This document shows, one piece after another, positions 15,954 through 28,100 of a DNA stretch of 41,324 bases (the stretch's first letter is position 1; every line of letters begins with the position of its first letter). Below the pieces are notes generated by a model. It was not told where the DNA came from. It made no database searches and saw nothing but the letters and a program-made list of their open reading frames with translations. Where the stretch lies: positions 1-41,324 of the forward strand of contig UBXG01000021.1 of the NCBI GenBank assembly GCA_900469475.1. The letters run 5' to 3'. Made by a program: the position numbers and the translations under genes. Source of the stretch: Hyphomicrobiales bacterium. Its GTDB lineage: Bacteria > Pseudomonadota > Alphaproteobacteria > Rhizobiales > Rhizobiaceae.

Positions 15954-16274
15954 ATGAAGGTTCACCAACGAAGGAATTTGTTGGAAGCAACGCTCCATCA
16001 TTCCCTGCTTTGTGTTACCGGGACACACTGCCGTCAACGGATGTTTGCGCCGGTAAAAATCGCAAGTCGCCTGACGGGTACGCATCAAATCATATACAGT
16101 GTCGAGGGATTTTCCGAATATCTGACAGAAGAGCCCTCACCAAGGCAAACCGAAGTATATGAGAAAGCACTTCAGGCTTGTATCGATGGGTTGTGTGATC
16201 GTATTTCGCCGCAATCAGTACGAGAGGCGCTGGTGTGGATGGCAACTGCGGAAGGGATAAGCATCATCGCATAA
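15954..16274 (+). CDS. DUF982-family protein
   Basis: This 106-residue protein starts at ATG 15954, with GGAGG (15942-15946) ideally spaced. An upstream in-frame start at 15939 lacks this. The pattern APVKI, then a short beta-rich segment (HQIIYSVEGFSEYL), TEVYEKALQACIDGL and a C-terminal helix VREALVWMATAEGI matches the small DUF982 family that is expanded in rhizobia. Its function is unknown. This copy has about 30 extra N-terminal residues and lacks the usual tryptophan before the PV pair, so it is a divergent member. Confidence 0.6.
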   Translation: MKVHQRRNLLEATLHHSLLCVTGTHCRQRMFAPVKIASRLTGTHQIIYSVEGFSEYLTEEPSPRQTEVYEKALQACIDGLCDRISPQSVREALVWMATAEGISIIA

Positions 16275-16487
16275 GGGTGGGCCGTCACCCGTCAGATTTT
16301 GTAGCAAGACCACGTCGGATCTAAGAAGACGGGATGGATCTTCGGCAGTCGGGTGCTTTTCTGGAAGTGGTATTCGTGACAGCTCGGATCGCTGTGATAG
16401 CAATATTCGGTCTTCCGATTCAAGAAGAGCGGACAGCCCTTCTCGACAGAAAGTAAAAGGGGACCTTAGCGTTGCTTTAAAGAAACT

Positions 16488-18782
16488 GTGCAAGGATGCA
16501 GGTCTGTCTCATATACCGGCAACCTAATGAAGTTTCGAAGAAACCCAAAGATATTGCGCGGCTTCGCGAGTTCTGCAGTAAACCATACTAGCGCATTTGC
16601 GCCGGCAATATTCGCGACAATCATCGCAGTAGTCGTCATCTATGTTGCAACCAACTGGCGGCTGGAGCGATCACTAGACGACGAACGCTCAGTCGTTGCC
16701 GGCGAACTTGCTACCATATCATCTCGGCTTCAGACGAACCTCAACAGCAATGTGAAGCTGCTGCAAGGATTGGCGGCCGGTATCGCCGTCAATCCGACGA
16801 TGGACCAAAGTGCTTTTTCGAAACTCGCCGCGGAGATTTTGCAGCCGGATTCACAGCTGCGAAGCTTCGCCGCAGCCCCCGGCATGGTGGTCAAGTGGGT
16901 TTATCCAGAAAAAGGAAACGAAAAGGCGATCGGGCTCGACTACCGAACGAACGAAAAGCAACGGGATAGCGCAATGTTGGCGCGCAATACCCACAATATC
17001 GTCCTGACAGGCCCTGTCGAGCTCGTCCAGGGCGGAACGGCCTTCGTAGTCAGATGCCCGGTTTATATCACCGATAGAACAAGTCAGATCTTCTGGGGTC
17101 TTGTTTCCGGAATCGTAGACATACCGAGGCTCTACCAAGATAGCGGCCTGGTATCCACCGATCTTGAGATCGCCATCAGCGACGTACCGGAACCGAGGTT
17201 GGCCAAACAAGTTTTTCTTGGCGGCCTGGAAACTTTCTCGAAGAATCCGGTCGTGACATCCGTTGATATGACTTACGGCCGATGGACACTTGTCGCATTG
17301 CCTAAGAACGGATGGGGCCAAAACAGGGGCATAGCCCCTTTTGAGCTCTATGCTTGCCTATTGTCCTTGTGTGTTGTTGCGCCGATTGTGTGGGTAGGCT
17401 TTCTGACCAAATCACGTCAAAGGACCATCGAAAAACTTCGCCTTCACAAGAAAAAGCTCGTTCGAGCACGGCAAAGGCTCGAGCACCTGTCGTTGCACGA
17501 CGCGCTGACGGGGCTTCCCAATCGCCGATTTATTGACCAGATGATCTCACGGCCGCCGAGGCCCGGTCCGAAAGATTGTCTGATACTGCTTCATATCGAC
17601 CTGGATCGATTTAAGGAGATCAACGACACCAAAGGACATGCCGGAGGTGATACGGTCTTACAGGCGGCGGCTTCGCGTCTTGTCAATTTGGCCGGCCCAA
17701 ACGACGTGGCGGCTCGGATCGGTGGAGATGAGTTCATCTTCGCTAGCTGGAGCGCCGATCCCGCGCCTAGGGCAATCGAATTGGCTGACCAGATTGTCGA
17801 TACACTCAAGCTGCCCCTGTTCGTTGACGGTTTAGAGTGCGTGGTTGGAGGAAGCGTCGGCGTCGCCTGGGAGACTGAAGGTGTGCAGCAAGATCTCAGT
17901 CAGCTGCGTCTCAATGCAGATTTGGCTCTGTATGAAGCAAAGAAGACGGGTCGGGGCCGGGCGGCCATATTCACCGAGGAGCTTCGCAGTGCTGCAATCC
18001 ATACGAAGGAATTGGCGGATGAATTCAATCATGCGCTCGATCGCGATGAACTGGTAGCGTTCTTCCAGCCGCAGTTTCATGCAGACACATTGGATATCGC
18101 GGGCGTCGAAACACTTGCCCGTTGGGATCACCCGCAAAAAGGTCTACTCACCCCGGATAAATTTCTCGCAGTCGCGGAAAGTTTGGGACGCTCCGGCGAC
18201 ATGGATCGGCTGATCCTACATAAGGCGCTGTTCGAGCTAACAAGATGGGACAGCTTGAGAATGCGCATCCCGCGCGTCTCGGTCAATATTTCCGCGCGTC
18301 GACTGGCGCAGCCAAATCTGCTTGCAGAACTGGCTGAGCTTCCTATAGCCAAGGGTCGCCTGTGCTTTGAGCTGCTTGAAACAATCTCTTTTGACGATCT
18401 TCAACCAGCTCTCGATGAGATAATTCCGGCCGTCAAAGAGCTGGGTATTGAAATCGAGATCGACGATTTCGGCACCGGACATGCCAGCATCGTCAGTTTG
18501 CTTAGATTTGAGCCACGAAGGCTTAAAATCGATCGGGAAATTATCAAACCGATCGTCACGTCTTCATCTCAGCGCCGCCTGGTTTCTTCGATTATCGAAA
18601 TCGGCCGATCGCAGAACATCGACATCGTTGCTGAAGGCGTAGAGACGATGGAGCATGCGAAGATCTTGAAAGAGCTCGGCTGCCATTTGCTGCAAGGCTA
18701 CGCTCTGGCACGACCAATGTCCTCAAAGCAGTTGATCGAATTTTGTCGCACGAAGGATAAGGAACTCAAGCGGGTGGGATAG
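16488..18782 (+). CDS. CHASE-GGDEF-EAL cyclic-di-GMP enzyme
   Basis: This 764-residue inner-membrane protein makes and/or degrades cyclic-di-GMP in response to a periplasmic signal. A membrane helix (36-55), a periplasmic CHASE domain (about 60-280, with WVYPEKGNEKAIGLDY) and a second helix (288-306) precede a GGDEF domain with intact GGDEF at 412-416. No RxxD inhibitory site is present five residues before it. The phosphodiesterase domain has ETL (541-543) in place of EAL, but NISARRL, ELLE, DDFGTG (659-664), KIDRE, EGVE (716-719) and QGYALARP are kept, so activity is plausible. The GTG at 16488 or the ATG at 16527 may be the start. It lies beside the adhesin island and converges on the adhesin gene, suggesting control of adhesion. 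Confidence 0.9.
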   Translation: MQGCRSVSYTGNLMKFRRNPKILRGFASSAVNHTSAFAPAIFATIIAVVVIYVATNWRLERSLDDERSVVAGELATISSRLQTNLNSNVKLLQGLAAGIAVNPTMDQSAFSKLAAEILQPDSQLRSFAAAPGMVVKWVYPEKGNEKAIGLDYRTNEKQRDSAMLARNTHNIVLTGPVELVQGGTAFVVRCPVYITDRTSQIFWGLVSGIVDIPRLYQDSGLVSTDLEIAISDVPEPRLAKQVFLGGLETFSKNPVVTSVDMTYGRWTLVALPKNGWGQNRGIAPFELYACLLSLCVVAPIVWVGFLTKSRQRTIEKLRLHKKKLVRARQRLEHLSLHDALTGLPNRRFIDQMISRPPRPGPKDCLILLHIDLDRFKEINDTKGHAGGDTVLQAAASRLVNLAGPNDVAARIGGDEFIFASWSADPAPRAIELADQIVDTLKLPLFVDGLECVVGGSVGVAWETEGVQQDLSQLRLNADLALYEAKKTGRGRAAIFTEELRSAAIHTKELADEFNHALDRDELVAFFQPQFHADTLDIAGVETLARWDHPQKGLLTPDKFLAVAESLGRSGDMDRLILHKALFELTRWDSLRMRIPRVSVNISARRLAQPNLLAELAELPIAKGRLCFELLETISFDDLQPALDEIIPAVKELGIEIEIDDFGTGHASIVSLLRFEPRRLKIDREIIKPIVTSSSQRRLVSSIIEIGRSQNIDIVAEGVETMEHAKILKELGCHLLQGYALARPMSSKQLIEFCRTKDKELKRVG

Positions 18783-18789
18783 CCCCGGC

Positions 18790-18915
18790 TATGAGGGAGA
18801 CTCCATCATATTGGAATGGCGATGGACGAGCTTCCACTCCCCTTCCGCACGCCGGAAAACCTCGGTCATGCGCAACGACATTCGAACCTCGCCGTATCTG
18901 GGCCGGACTTTCTGA
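18790..18915 (-). pseudogene. C-terminal remnant of a SnoaL/NTF2-like protein
   Basis: On the minus strand about 40 codons ending at 18790-18792 read RYGEVRMSLRMTEVFRRAEG then EWKLVHRHSN. This is the last beta-hairpin of SnoaL/DUF4440-type NTF2-like proteins (family motif FRR..GWKLVHRH). An in-frame stop lies just upstream, and no continuation of the family was found in nearby frames up to 19135. It is most likely a gene relic downstream of the adhesin gene. Confidence 0.55.
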
Positions 18916-19135
18916 TTTTAGCGTGCCGGCGTGCCGGCCAACAGCCCGGGTTTCCATGCGACGAGGTTGAAGGACTTGGAAACTGCCCGTGCTTCCCTCC
19001 TTAAACGTGGCGGCCCTTTTTCGAAGCGTTGAACGCCGCCGCACCTTCGATCCTGCCCCGGACGGAGGAAAGAATGCACGACAGCGCCATCGATGAAAAG
19101 CGTTGCTTCCAGATATAGGTTCCGACACAAAGCCG

Positions 19136-22100
19136 TTAGGCGCCGGCGGTCTGCGCATGGGTCGCAAGCTGCTCCTCGTGATTGTTGAACAGCACGTGGA
19201 CCGCATCATGGCCCGTCGGCGCGTAGTTCTGCAGCGTGGCGACCACATGGGTCTCCGAGCCAGCGTTAACGCTGATCTTCGTCGAATTCGCTGCAGTATC
19301 GATCTCGGCGGTCATCGACGCGACCGCACTCGCCTCGGTCATGCCCGGATGTTCGCCGATCAGCGCATTGAGCAGGTTCGAGACATCCAGCTTGTCGCCG
19401 TCTCCCTTCGGGCTGAAGTCGGTGATGGCATCCGCCATGTTGAGATTGTGCAGGGCCTTGGCATCGAGAACGAAAGTATCCGCACCGGCGCCGCCCGTCA
19501 TGATGTAGCCGCCGCCGCTTGTCAGCAAATCGTTTCCGCCAGTGCCATAAAGGTGGCCGATCCCGCTGAAATCGATCTCGGCGGATGTGCTATCGTGACC
19601 GAGCAAGAAGTCACTGGCCGAATACTCGCCCGTGAGACCGATGGAGGCGGTGTGGGTGCCATCGGTGACGGTCAACACGCCGCCGGTCTTTGCTGCATTC
19701 TCCGCATAGGAGAAGCTGGCGGTCGCGGCGGAGATGTCGCCGAACCGCAAGGCGTCGTTGCCATCGAGGCCGGCGACCGTGCCGGTGAAGGCAGCCGCGT
19801 GGTCGATGGTGATCGTGGACTGGGCGTCCTTGCCAAGCGTGATCGCCTCGTTGAACAAACCACCGATTTCGAGATTGGCATGACCAGACAGGAGCACGGT
19901 GCCGGTGCCGCTGATATTGCCGTCGAGCTTGACGTCGCCGCCATTCGCCCACAACAGGCCGTTGTTGACGACGTCGCTGTGGATATGGAGACCACCCGTT
20001 CCGGTCGCTTCCAGCGTGCCGGTATTGCTCACAGCGTTGACGCCGGTGTCGATGACGAGCGCGTGGCTGCCGCGGGCGATGATCGTGCCCTCGTTGACCA
20101 GCATCAGATGGCCGTCACCGAGCTGCCCGGCACCGGAAATGGTGTTGTCGACATTCGTCAGCGTGACGTTGTCACCGCTGCCGAAGATGATGTTGGAAGC
20201 ATCGTCGGATAAGATCACCGCGCCGCCGCCGGTCAGGGTGAGGCCGTGCTGGACGATTTCGAAGGCCGTCTCGCTTCCCGTCGAGGTGATATGGATGCTG
20301 CCGGTGTTGTCGAGCGTGCCGCTGAACGGCATCAGGGCACCGTCGGCGACCACCATATCTCCGTTATTGTGCGTCACGACCGCTTCGTTGAAGAGGAAGT
20401 CGTCCGCCGTCAGCGCCGCGGCGCTTACACCTGCCAAGGTGATGGTCTCGCCATTGCCGAGCGTGATGATGGCATTGCCGGCGGCATCGCTCGAAAGATG
20501 GGCCAGAACGTCGGCGAAGCTGTTGAAGCCCGCAAAGCCGATCAGATCGATCTTGTCATGCGCCACATCGAAGTTGTGCACGACGTCTTTGCCGATGGTG
20601 TTTGCAAACACCAGCGTGTCGTTGCCGCTGGATGCCGTCAGCGTGTCATCGCCAGACCAGGCAAAGATCGGCGAACCCTTGGCATAGGCTTCGACGTTGT
20701 CGGCAACGGCAGCCATTCCCGTCGAGCCGTCTGCATTAACCCAGGTCTCTGTGACCTGGACAACCACCGCACCAGTGATGCCATCGGGCGAGGTCACCGT
20801 CAGCAAAGACGGATTGTTCGTCACGACCGTCCAGGTGCCGTCGGCGTTATGCGTGCCTTCGCTCAGCTTCCAGCCGGCGGGAAAGCCGGCAACTGTCAAC
20901 GTGACCGCGCCAACATGATCCGACGGCGTAGAGAACGCGAGGTTGATGGCCTCGCCGGAGATGCCAGCAGGCTTGAACGCGTTCGAAGAGCCGTCTGTCC
21001 CCGAATTGCCGGCTAGATCCGTATAGGTACTTCCGTCAACCGTCACATACTTCCAGCCGTTGTTGTTGGTGTTGTAGAGGAAATTAACCGTATAAACGTC
21101 CTGGCCAGAGCCGTTTAGGCCAATGTGCTGGAAGTTGAAGAGGCTAAGAATATTGAAGGTCGTGATGTCAGCAGCCGTGAATCCGGACACCGCCTGGCTG
21201 AAGGTGAAGGTGAAGGTGCCGGATCCGCCGCCGTGACTTTGCGTTATGGCGACTGTCGGTGCCGTCGTATCGATTTTAATATCATAGGCGCCGCTCGGCG
21301 ATAGCGGGCTGGTGGTACCAGCATCCGTGAGCGAGGCCCGGAAGTTATAAGTCGATCCGTTCGTCAGTGTCGGCGTGGCGATATTGACATATCCATTGCT
21401 GATGTTGGCCGCCGTCAGCGTGACCGCCGAACCGAGTGCGGTCGTGCCGTTATATAGCTGCACTGTATCACCGCTGACGGCGCCGGTTCCTGCCAAGCTT
21501 ACGCGAATATCAAGATTGGTGTCATCCGTAACCGCGCCATTAGCCAGGTTCCCTTGGATCGGCCCAACATTGTCGGTGACGCTGCTGATGCTCGGTGCCG
21601 ACACCGACTCATTGGTGCCGTGGATGGTCACCACGATGTCCTGTGAAGCCGTCCCGTCCGCGGACGTTACGGTCAGCTTATCCGTAACCGTCTGTCCCCC
21701 GTTCAATGCCTGTACGTTGGACGTGGAGTTATTGAGCGTGTAACCCCACGCGCCGGTCGTGGCGTTAAACGTGAACGTACCGTAGGTCGCAGTCAGCGAT
21801 GACGGCGCCTGGAAATGGTTCTGGCCATTGTCCACGTCTGCGACCGTCAGCACACCATTGGCCGTCAACTGACCATCCTCGGTGACCGAACCGATCGCCG
21901 AGCCCGCGATCGAGGCCGCGTCGTTCGTGCCGTTGACCGTCACCATGACGGCTTGGGTGGTGATGCCGCCCTGACCGTCGCTCACCTGAACCGTGAAGCT
22001 TTCCTGCGGATGATCCGAGGCGTTCAGCGGATCGGCCTTCGACTGATCCAGGACATAGCTCCACGTTCCATCAGAACCGACGCTCAGCGTGCCATAAGCG

Positions 22101-25100
22101 CCCGTGACCGATCCGCCCGGATTGGCTGCCTGGCTGCCGCTCGCAACGACCGACCAGGTCAGCGATGCGCTGTCAATGTCAGCCCCGGTCAGATGGCCGG
22201 AAACCGTATTGTGAGCGCCGTCGTTGGCAACGCCAATGCCAGCCTCGGTCACATTGCCGATAGCACTGTCGCTACCGACGAGCGCGATCGTCGGTGCATC
22301 GTTCGTGCCGTTGACCGTGACCACGACCGTCTGCGTGGTGATGCCGCCTTGGCCGTCATCCAGCTGAACCGTGAAGCTTTCCTGCGGATGATCCGGAGCG
22401 TTCAGCGAATCGGCCTTGGACTGATCCAGGTGGTAGCTCCAGGTACCGTCCGCACTGATGCTCAGCGTGCCATAAGCACCGGTGACCGATCCGCCCGGGT
22501 TGGTCGTCTGGTTGCCGCTCGCAACGACCGACCAGGTCAGCGATGCACTGTCAATATCAGCCCCGGTCAGATGGCCGGAAACCGTATTGTGAGCGCTGTC
22601 GTTGGCAACGCCAATGCCAGCCTCGGTCACATTGCCGATAGCACTGTCGCTACCGACGAGCGCGATCGTCGGTGCATCGTTCGTGCCGTTGACCGTGACC
22701 ACGACCGTCTGCGTGGTGATGCCGCCTTGGCCGTCATCCAGCTGAACCGTGAAGCTTTCCTGCGGATGGTTGGAAGCCGTCAGCGAGTCGGCCTTCGACT
22801 GATCCAGATGATAGATCCAGTTGCCGCTTTGATCGACGCTCAGCGTACCGTAAGCGCCGGTCACGGAGCCGTCGACATTGGCGGTCTGGCCGTTGCCGGT
22901 GACCAACGACCACGTGAGCAACGGACTGTCGACATCAGCGCCGGTCAGATGACCGGTCGCCATGTTATGGGCTACGTCATCAGGAACATTGACGCCGGCC
23001 TCGGTTACACTGCCGGTAGCACTGTCGCCGCCGACGAGCGCGATCGTCGGGGCATCATTCGCGCCGTTGACCGCGACCACGACCGTCTGCGTCGTGATGC
23101 CGCCTTGGCCGTCATCCAGCTGAACCGTGAAGCTTTCCTGCGGATGGTTGGAAGCCGTCAGCGAGTCGGCCTTTGACTGATCCAGATGATAGACCCAGTT
23201 GCCGCTCTGATCGACGCTCAGCGTGCCGTAAGCGCCGGTCACGGAGCCATCGGCATTGGCGGTCTGACCATTACCGGTGACCAACGACCAGGTGAGCGAC
23301 GGGCCGTCGACATCAGCGCCGGTCAGATGACCGGTCGCCGTATTATGAGCCGCGTCATCAGGAACATTGACGCCGGCCTCGGTTACACTGCCGGTGGCGC
23401 TATCGCTACCGACGAGCGCGATCGTCGGTGCATCGTTCGTGCCGTTAATCGTGATATCGATCTGCTGGGACGTGCCATCCGTCGTCGTGACCGTGACGAT
23501 GTCGTGCAGCGTCGTGTTGTTGCCGGTGCTGTTCAGCGCCTGGACGGCACTGTTGCTGTTATCCAGCAGGTAGCTCCAATGCCCGTCAGCGCCGATCGTG
23601 AAGTGGCCGTAGCTCGTCGCCTCGTTGCTTTGTGCCGTAAACGAAGGATCACTGTCGACATCCGTCGCCGACAGCACTCCGCTCGCGACGGGCGACCCAG
23701 CCGTCCCGTTGTTGACGCCACCGGCTTCCGTGACACTGCCAGACACGTCACCGGTGATCACCGCAGCATCGTTTTTGCCGTTGATCGTGATGTTGAACGT
23801 ACCGCTGCTTTTGCTGCCGTCTCCGTCAGTCAAGGTATACCCGATTGACAGGATCGATGTGTGACCAGCTGACAGGGCATCGAATGCTGCTCCCGGTGTG
23901 ATGGTCACATGGCCGGCGTCGATCGAGATCATCGATGGGTTCAACGTCACCCCGGCGAGATCACCCGTCGCCTTGACGCTATCGACATGGATCGCACCGT
24001 TCGCAGCCGCCCCGTCGGCGCCGAAAGCGATGGTGCCCGCAGCAAGAGTAAAGGTTGGATTGTCGTTCTCAAGCATAGAGCCAAGCGAAACGGTGCTTGC
24101 AATCGGCTTGTCGTCGGTGATGTTGAAGGTCAGTGTTGCAGTCTGACTTTCACCATCAATCGGCGCATCACTGATTTTAACAGAGAAGTCGTCATGATTG
24201 CCCGCGCCATTCGTGGCGCCGGTTAGCGTGTAGGTATAATTGATTGCCGTCGCGGTGACGCTGACGATATGCAGCGTTCCATAAGTGCCCTGGATATTGG
24301 CATTGGCATCACCGTTAGCGATTGCGGCGCCAACGTTGAATGTATGGCCACTGATTATCACGGTCGAAGGGGTATCGCCTGCGGTAATAGCAATGCTACC
24401 CGAATGGACATTGGAAACGCCTGGCGTACCCGTGCCCCCCGAAAGGCCGCTTTCACTGACGCTTGACACCACACCCGCGGAGGAAATTGTCGGCAGATTG
24501 TCCGCGGCCGACTGAACGACGATGGTAACAGAGCCGCTGGCCGGGGTCACCGAATCGCCGTCGAAATCCGTCGCCGTCAGATATTTAGAGAAGTCGAGCG
24601 GCAGCGTCTTGCCGCCGTCGATCGGGTGATAGAGATCGAATGTGGCATGACCACTGGTCGGATCGATAGTCAACGTGAAGACCGTGACCCCTCCCGCCGA
24701 GCCGGTGATCGTGTGCCCATCCGCGCTGGCAAGCGTGATGGCTGTACCGTTATAGGTCAATCCGGTTCCGCCGGTCACGCTGTTGGAATAAGTTCCGGCA
24801 GCGATGGTATTCACCGACCAGGTCAACGGGCTATCGGCGCCGCCGTGTACCAGCGAGGTCAGATCCAGTGTCGTTTCGGCGGGGGCATTGGTGGGTGTTG
24901 TCGTCGTGTCGATAACGTGAATGTTGTCGAGCGTGATCGCCCGGGCAGCGTCATGCGGAGAAACCGTAATCGACGTCAGCTGTACGTTATAGAGAGGAGA
25001 TCCGGCGGTAACAGAGAAAGTCGTGTTGCCATCAGTTGGCGTGAACGTCGTGGTATAAGTTTTGCCATCCGCCCCGATGCCGATGATGGTGACTGGCTGC

Positions 25101-28100
25101 GTTGGAGAGTGACCCGGGGAAGACTCGGTTATATCCATCTGGGTTACGACGAACGTCGTTCCTGCGTTGGATACGAGCACGATATCGCCATTGTTGGACG
25201 ACTGACCTACCTGGCCGTCGCCAACGCTGCCTTCAGTAACCGTCAGTCCCGCAGTCGCTGGAGTGACCGTGTTGAAATCAATTATATACGATCCCGTCGT
25301 CACTATCGGCGCATTGATCGCCGTTTCCAAAACACTTGCGGAAACAAAGGCATGATCAACCAGAGTCGGCACGTCATCGATCACATCGATCGTGAAGCTT
25401 TGCGTTCCAGTCGTCGTATCGCCGTCACCGTCATGGCCGGCAACCTGGAAGGTCAGCTTCATATCCGAGAGATTGGCTTGACCGTTTACGTCGTCGAGCC
25501 CCTTGTAGAGCGTGAAGTTGTAGGCACCGCTGGTATGACTGCTGTCCTGGGACAGGGCAACCTTGAAGACCCAGCTCGACTGGTCGGCCGCGTTGCTGCC
25601 GGTATATGCGATCAGCGTCATGCCGTCGCCGCTGAGCGAGTAGGACAGCGCGTTACCGCCAGAGCTGAGCTTGGTCGCGTCAAGCGTCTGATTGTTACCG
25701 TAGCTTGCGGTGAAATAGCTGCCGTTCGATTGCGCTACGAAGGTGGCCGCATGAGCCGCAGGGCCGTCAGCGCCGAAGGCGAGATTGAGCGCAACATCGC
25801 CGGTGCATATACCAGAAGGCGACAGCGGACCCGAATTGGTCACAAGATCATGCTCGACAAGCGTCCTTGTCGAGACGCCACCGCCGATCGACGGGCCGGC
25901 GTCATCGAAATGAATGCTCCCGCCGATAGAAACGGATCTGACGACGGTGTCGCCATCGCTGTCGGTTACGCCGAGCACAGCCGAGAGCTTGCCAGTGAGA
26001 TCGACCGTATCGCCATCCGACTTTGAGGTGTTCGGGTTGGCGATCGCCATATACTGCGCAATGCTGACCTTGCCGCTATCGTCGATGCGGATCGCAAAGG
26101 CGATTTCGCCGTCGGCGATCTTGCCGACAACCGTGCCATCGGCGAGCTGCGACAGCGTGATCGCCTGACCTGCAGTCGTCGTCAGGCCGGAGTCGGCGTT
26201 GTCGATATGGAGCGTCAGACCGCTCGTCGCGCCCCGCGCATCGTCTGCACCCATCGAAACCGACGGAGAGACAACATTGTGCTGCCCGTAGACCGTCGAC
26301 ATGTGGGGATCGTTGCCACCGGTGATGCCGGCAAACAGACTCTTGACTGAAAAGCTGGCACTGACATCGTTGTCGCCGCTGCCGCTCTCGTCGATCGTGA
26401 TGGAGCCCGTGAGGGCCAGATCGATCCTCGGCGCGTCATCGACGATCGTGACTTTCAAAGCGCCGGTCAGTGTCACGCTGTCGCCGTCGCCGTCAGTCGC
26501 CTGAATGACCGAGCCGAAGTCGATGGCCGAGATCGAGCCATTGCCTGAACGCAGATCGTTGCCAGGACCGGCAACATTGTCGAGCTGATCGTATTGCTGA
26601 AAGGTGAAATTGCCGCCGCTAGATAGCGACAATGACAGGATTGGGCGGTCGACAAGTGGATTGTAGCCGCTGTGATGGTCGTTATCGACATAGCCGATGA
26701 TCACGTTGTTGACGACAGCATAGGAGAGCGCTTCGCCACCCGAAGTCAGATGCAGACCGGTAAGCGTCGACGTAGCATTGGCCGTGAAGCTGAAGCCGCC
26801 GCCGACCGCTGCGCCATCAGCACCGAAGGAGACGGTGGAGGCGAGCGAGCCGGATACCGTCGCCGCGAAGCCGAGGCCAAACAGTGCCAGCTGCGAGGAC
26901 GATCCGTCATGCGTGCCATCGAGCGGGCTATTGCCATGCGACAGGAGATTGTGAATGTCGCCTTCGTCAGCCCTGACCGCAACGGTCGTGCCGGAGGCAA
27001 CCGGCACGTCGTCGGTGATGGCGATCGCCAGCGAACCCTTCGCCGCATCGCCGTCGCCGTCCGTGATGGTGAAGCCGAAATTCAACATCAGGCTGTCTTC
27101 GGTGGTGGACGAGGTCGAATGAACGAGCGGCGCATCCGCGGTAAAGCTATAGGAACCGTCCGAGCCAACCGTCAGAACTGCGACGGTGGCATGGCTGGAG
27201 GTGCCGGTTGCCGTCCAATTCGTCACGCCGTTCGCCGAAGACGACGCCCACGTCACGGATTCCTGGTGGCCGATACCATGGCTGTCGAGGTAGATCGCCT
27301 TCAACGTCGGGAGGCTGTCCATCGACACGCTCTTGACGCCATCGGCACCGGCGGAGAACAGGGCACCCGCGGCGCCATTGATCGTGTTGACGTCCGCGCT
27401 GCCGCCGTCTGGGTTGCCATGTGCCTGCGCGTCGTCGTTGAGCGGTGTCGAGGTCGCATCAACCTTATAGGCGATCGGTGCATCATCCTTGACTGTGATC
27501 GTGAGCGCGCCGCTGGCCGTATCGCTGTCACCATCGGTGACCGTGAAGTTGAAAGTCAGATCCTGAGTATTTTCTGCAGTCTGGCTTGAGCCGTGAGCAA
27601 CCGGCGCACTCAGCGTGAAGCTGTAGGAACCATCCGTGCCGATCGTCAGCGTCGCGACCGTCTGGCCACTGTCCTTGCCCGTCGCAACCCAGATCGTCTC
27701 GCCGCCCGCCGCCGTCGTCGGACTGCCCCAGACGACCGACTCAACATGGGCAAAGCCGTCCTTGCCGGTATAGATGGCGCTGAAATCCGTCGTTGTTCCG
27801 AGCGTCACCTGATGCACGCCATCTGCGCCACCCGCAAAGAGCGTACCGCTTGCGCCGCTGACTGTATCAGTATTGGCTACGCCGACCGTGTCGGGGTTTC
27901 CGCCCTTCAAGGCATCGTCATTCAACGTAACGCTGGTCACGGTGACGCTGTTTGCGAGCGGCACGTCATCCGTAACATGCAGGGTCAGCGAGCCAGTCGA
28001 TGTATCGTTGTCGCCATCGGTCACCGTGAAGGTGAAGGTCAGCGGCAAGCTGTCCTCCGTCGTGCCGGAGGTCGAGTGGACGAGCGGTGCACTAGTGCTG

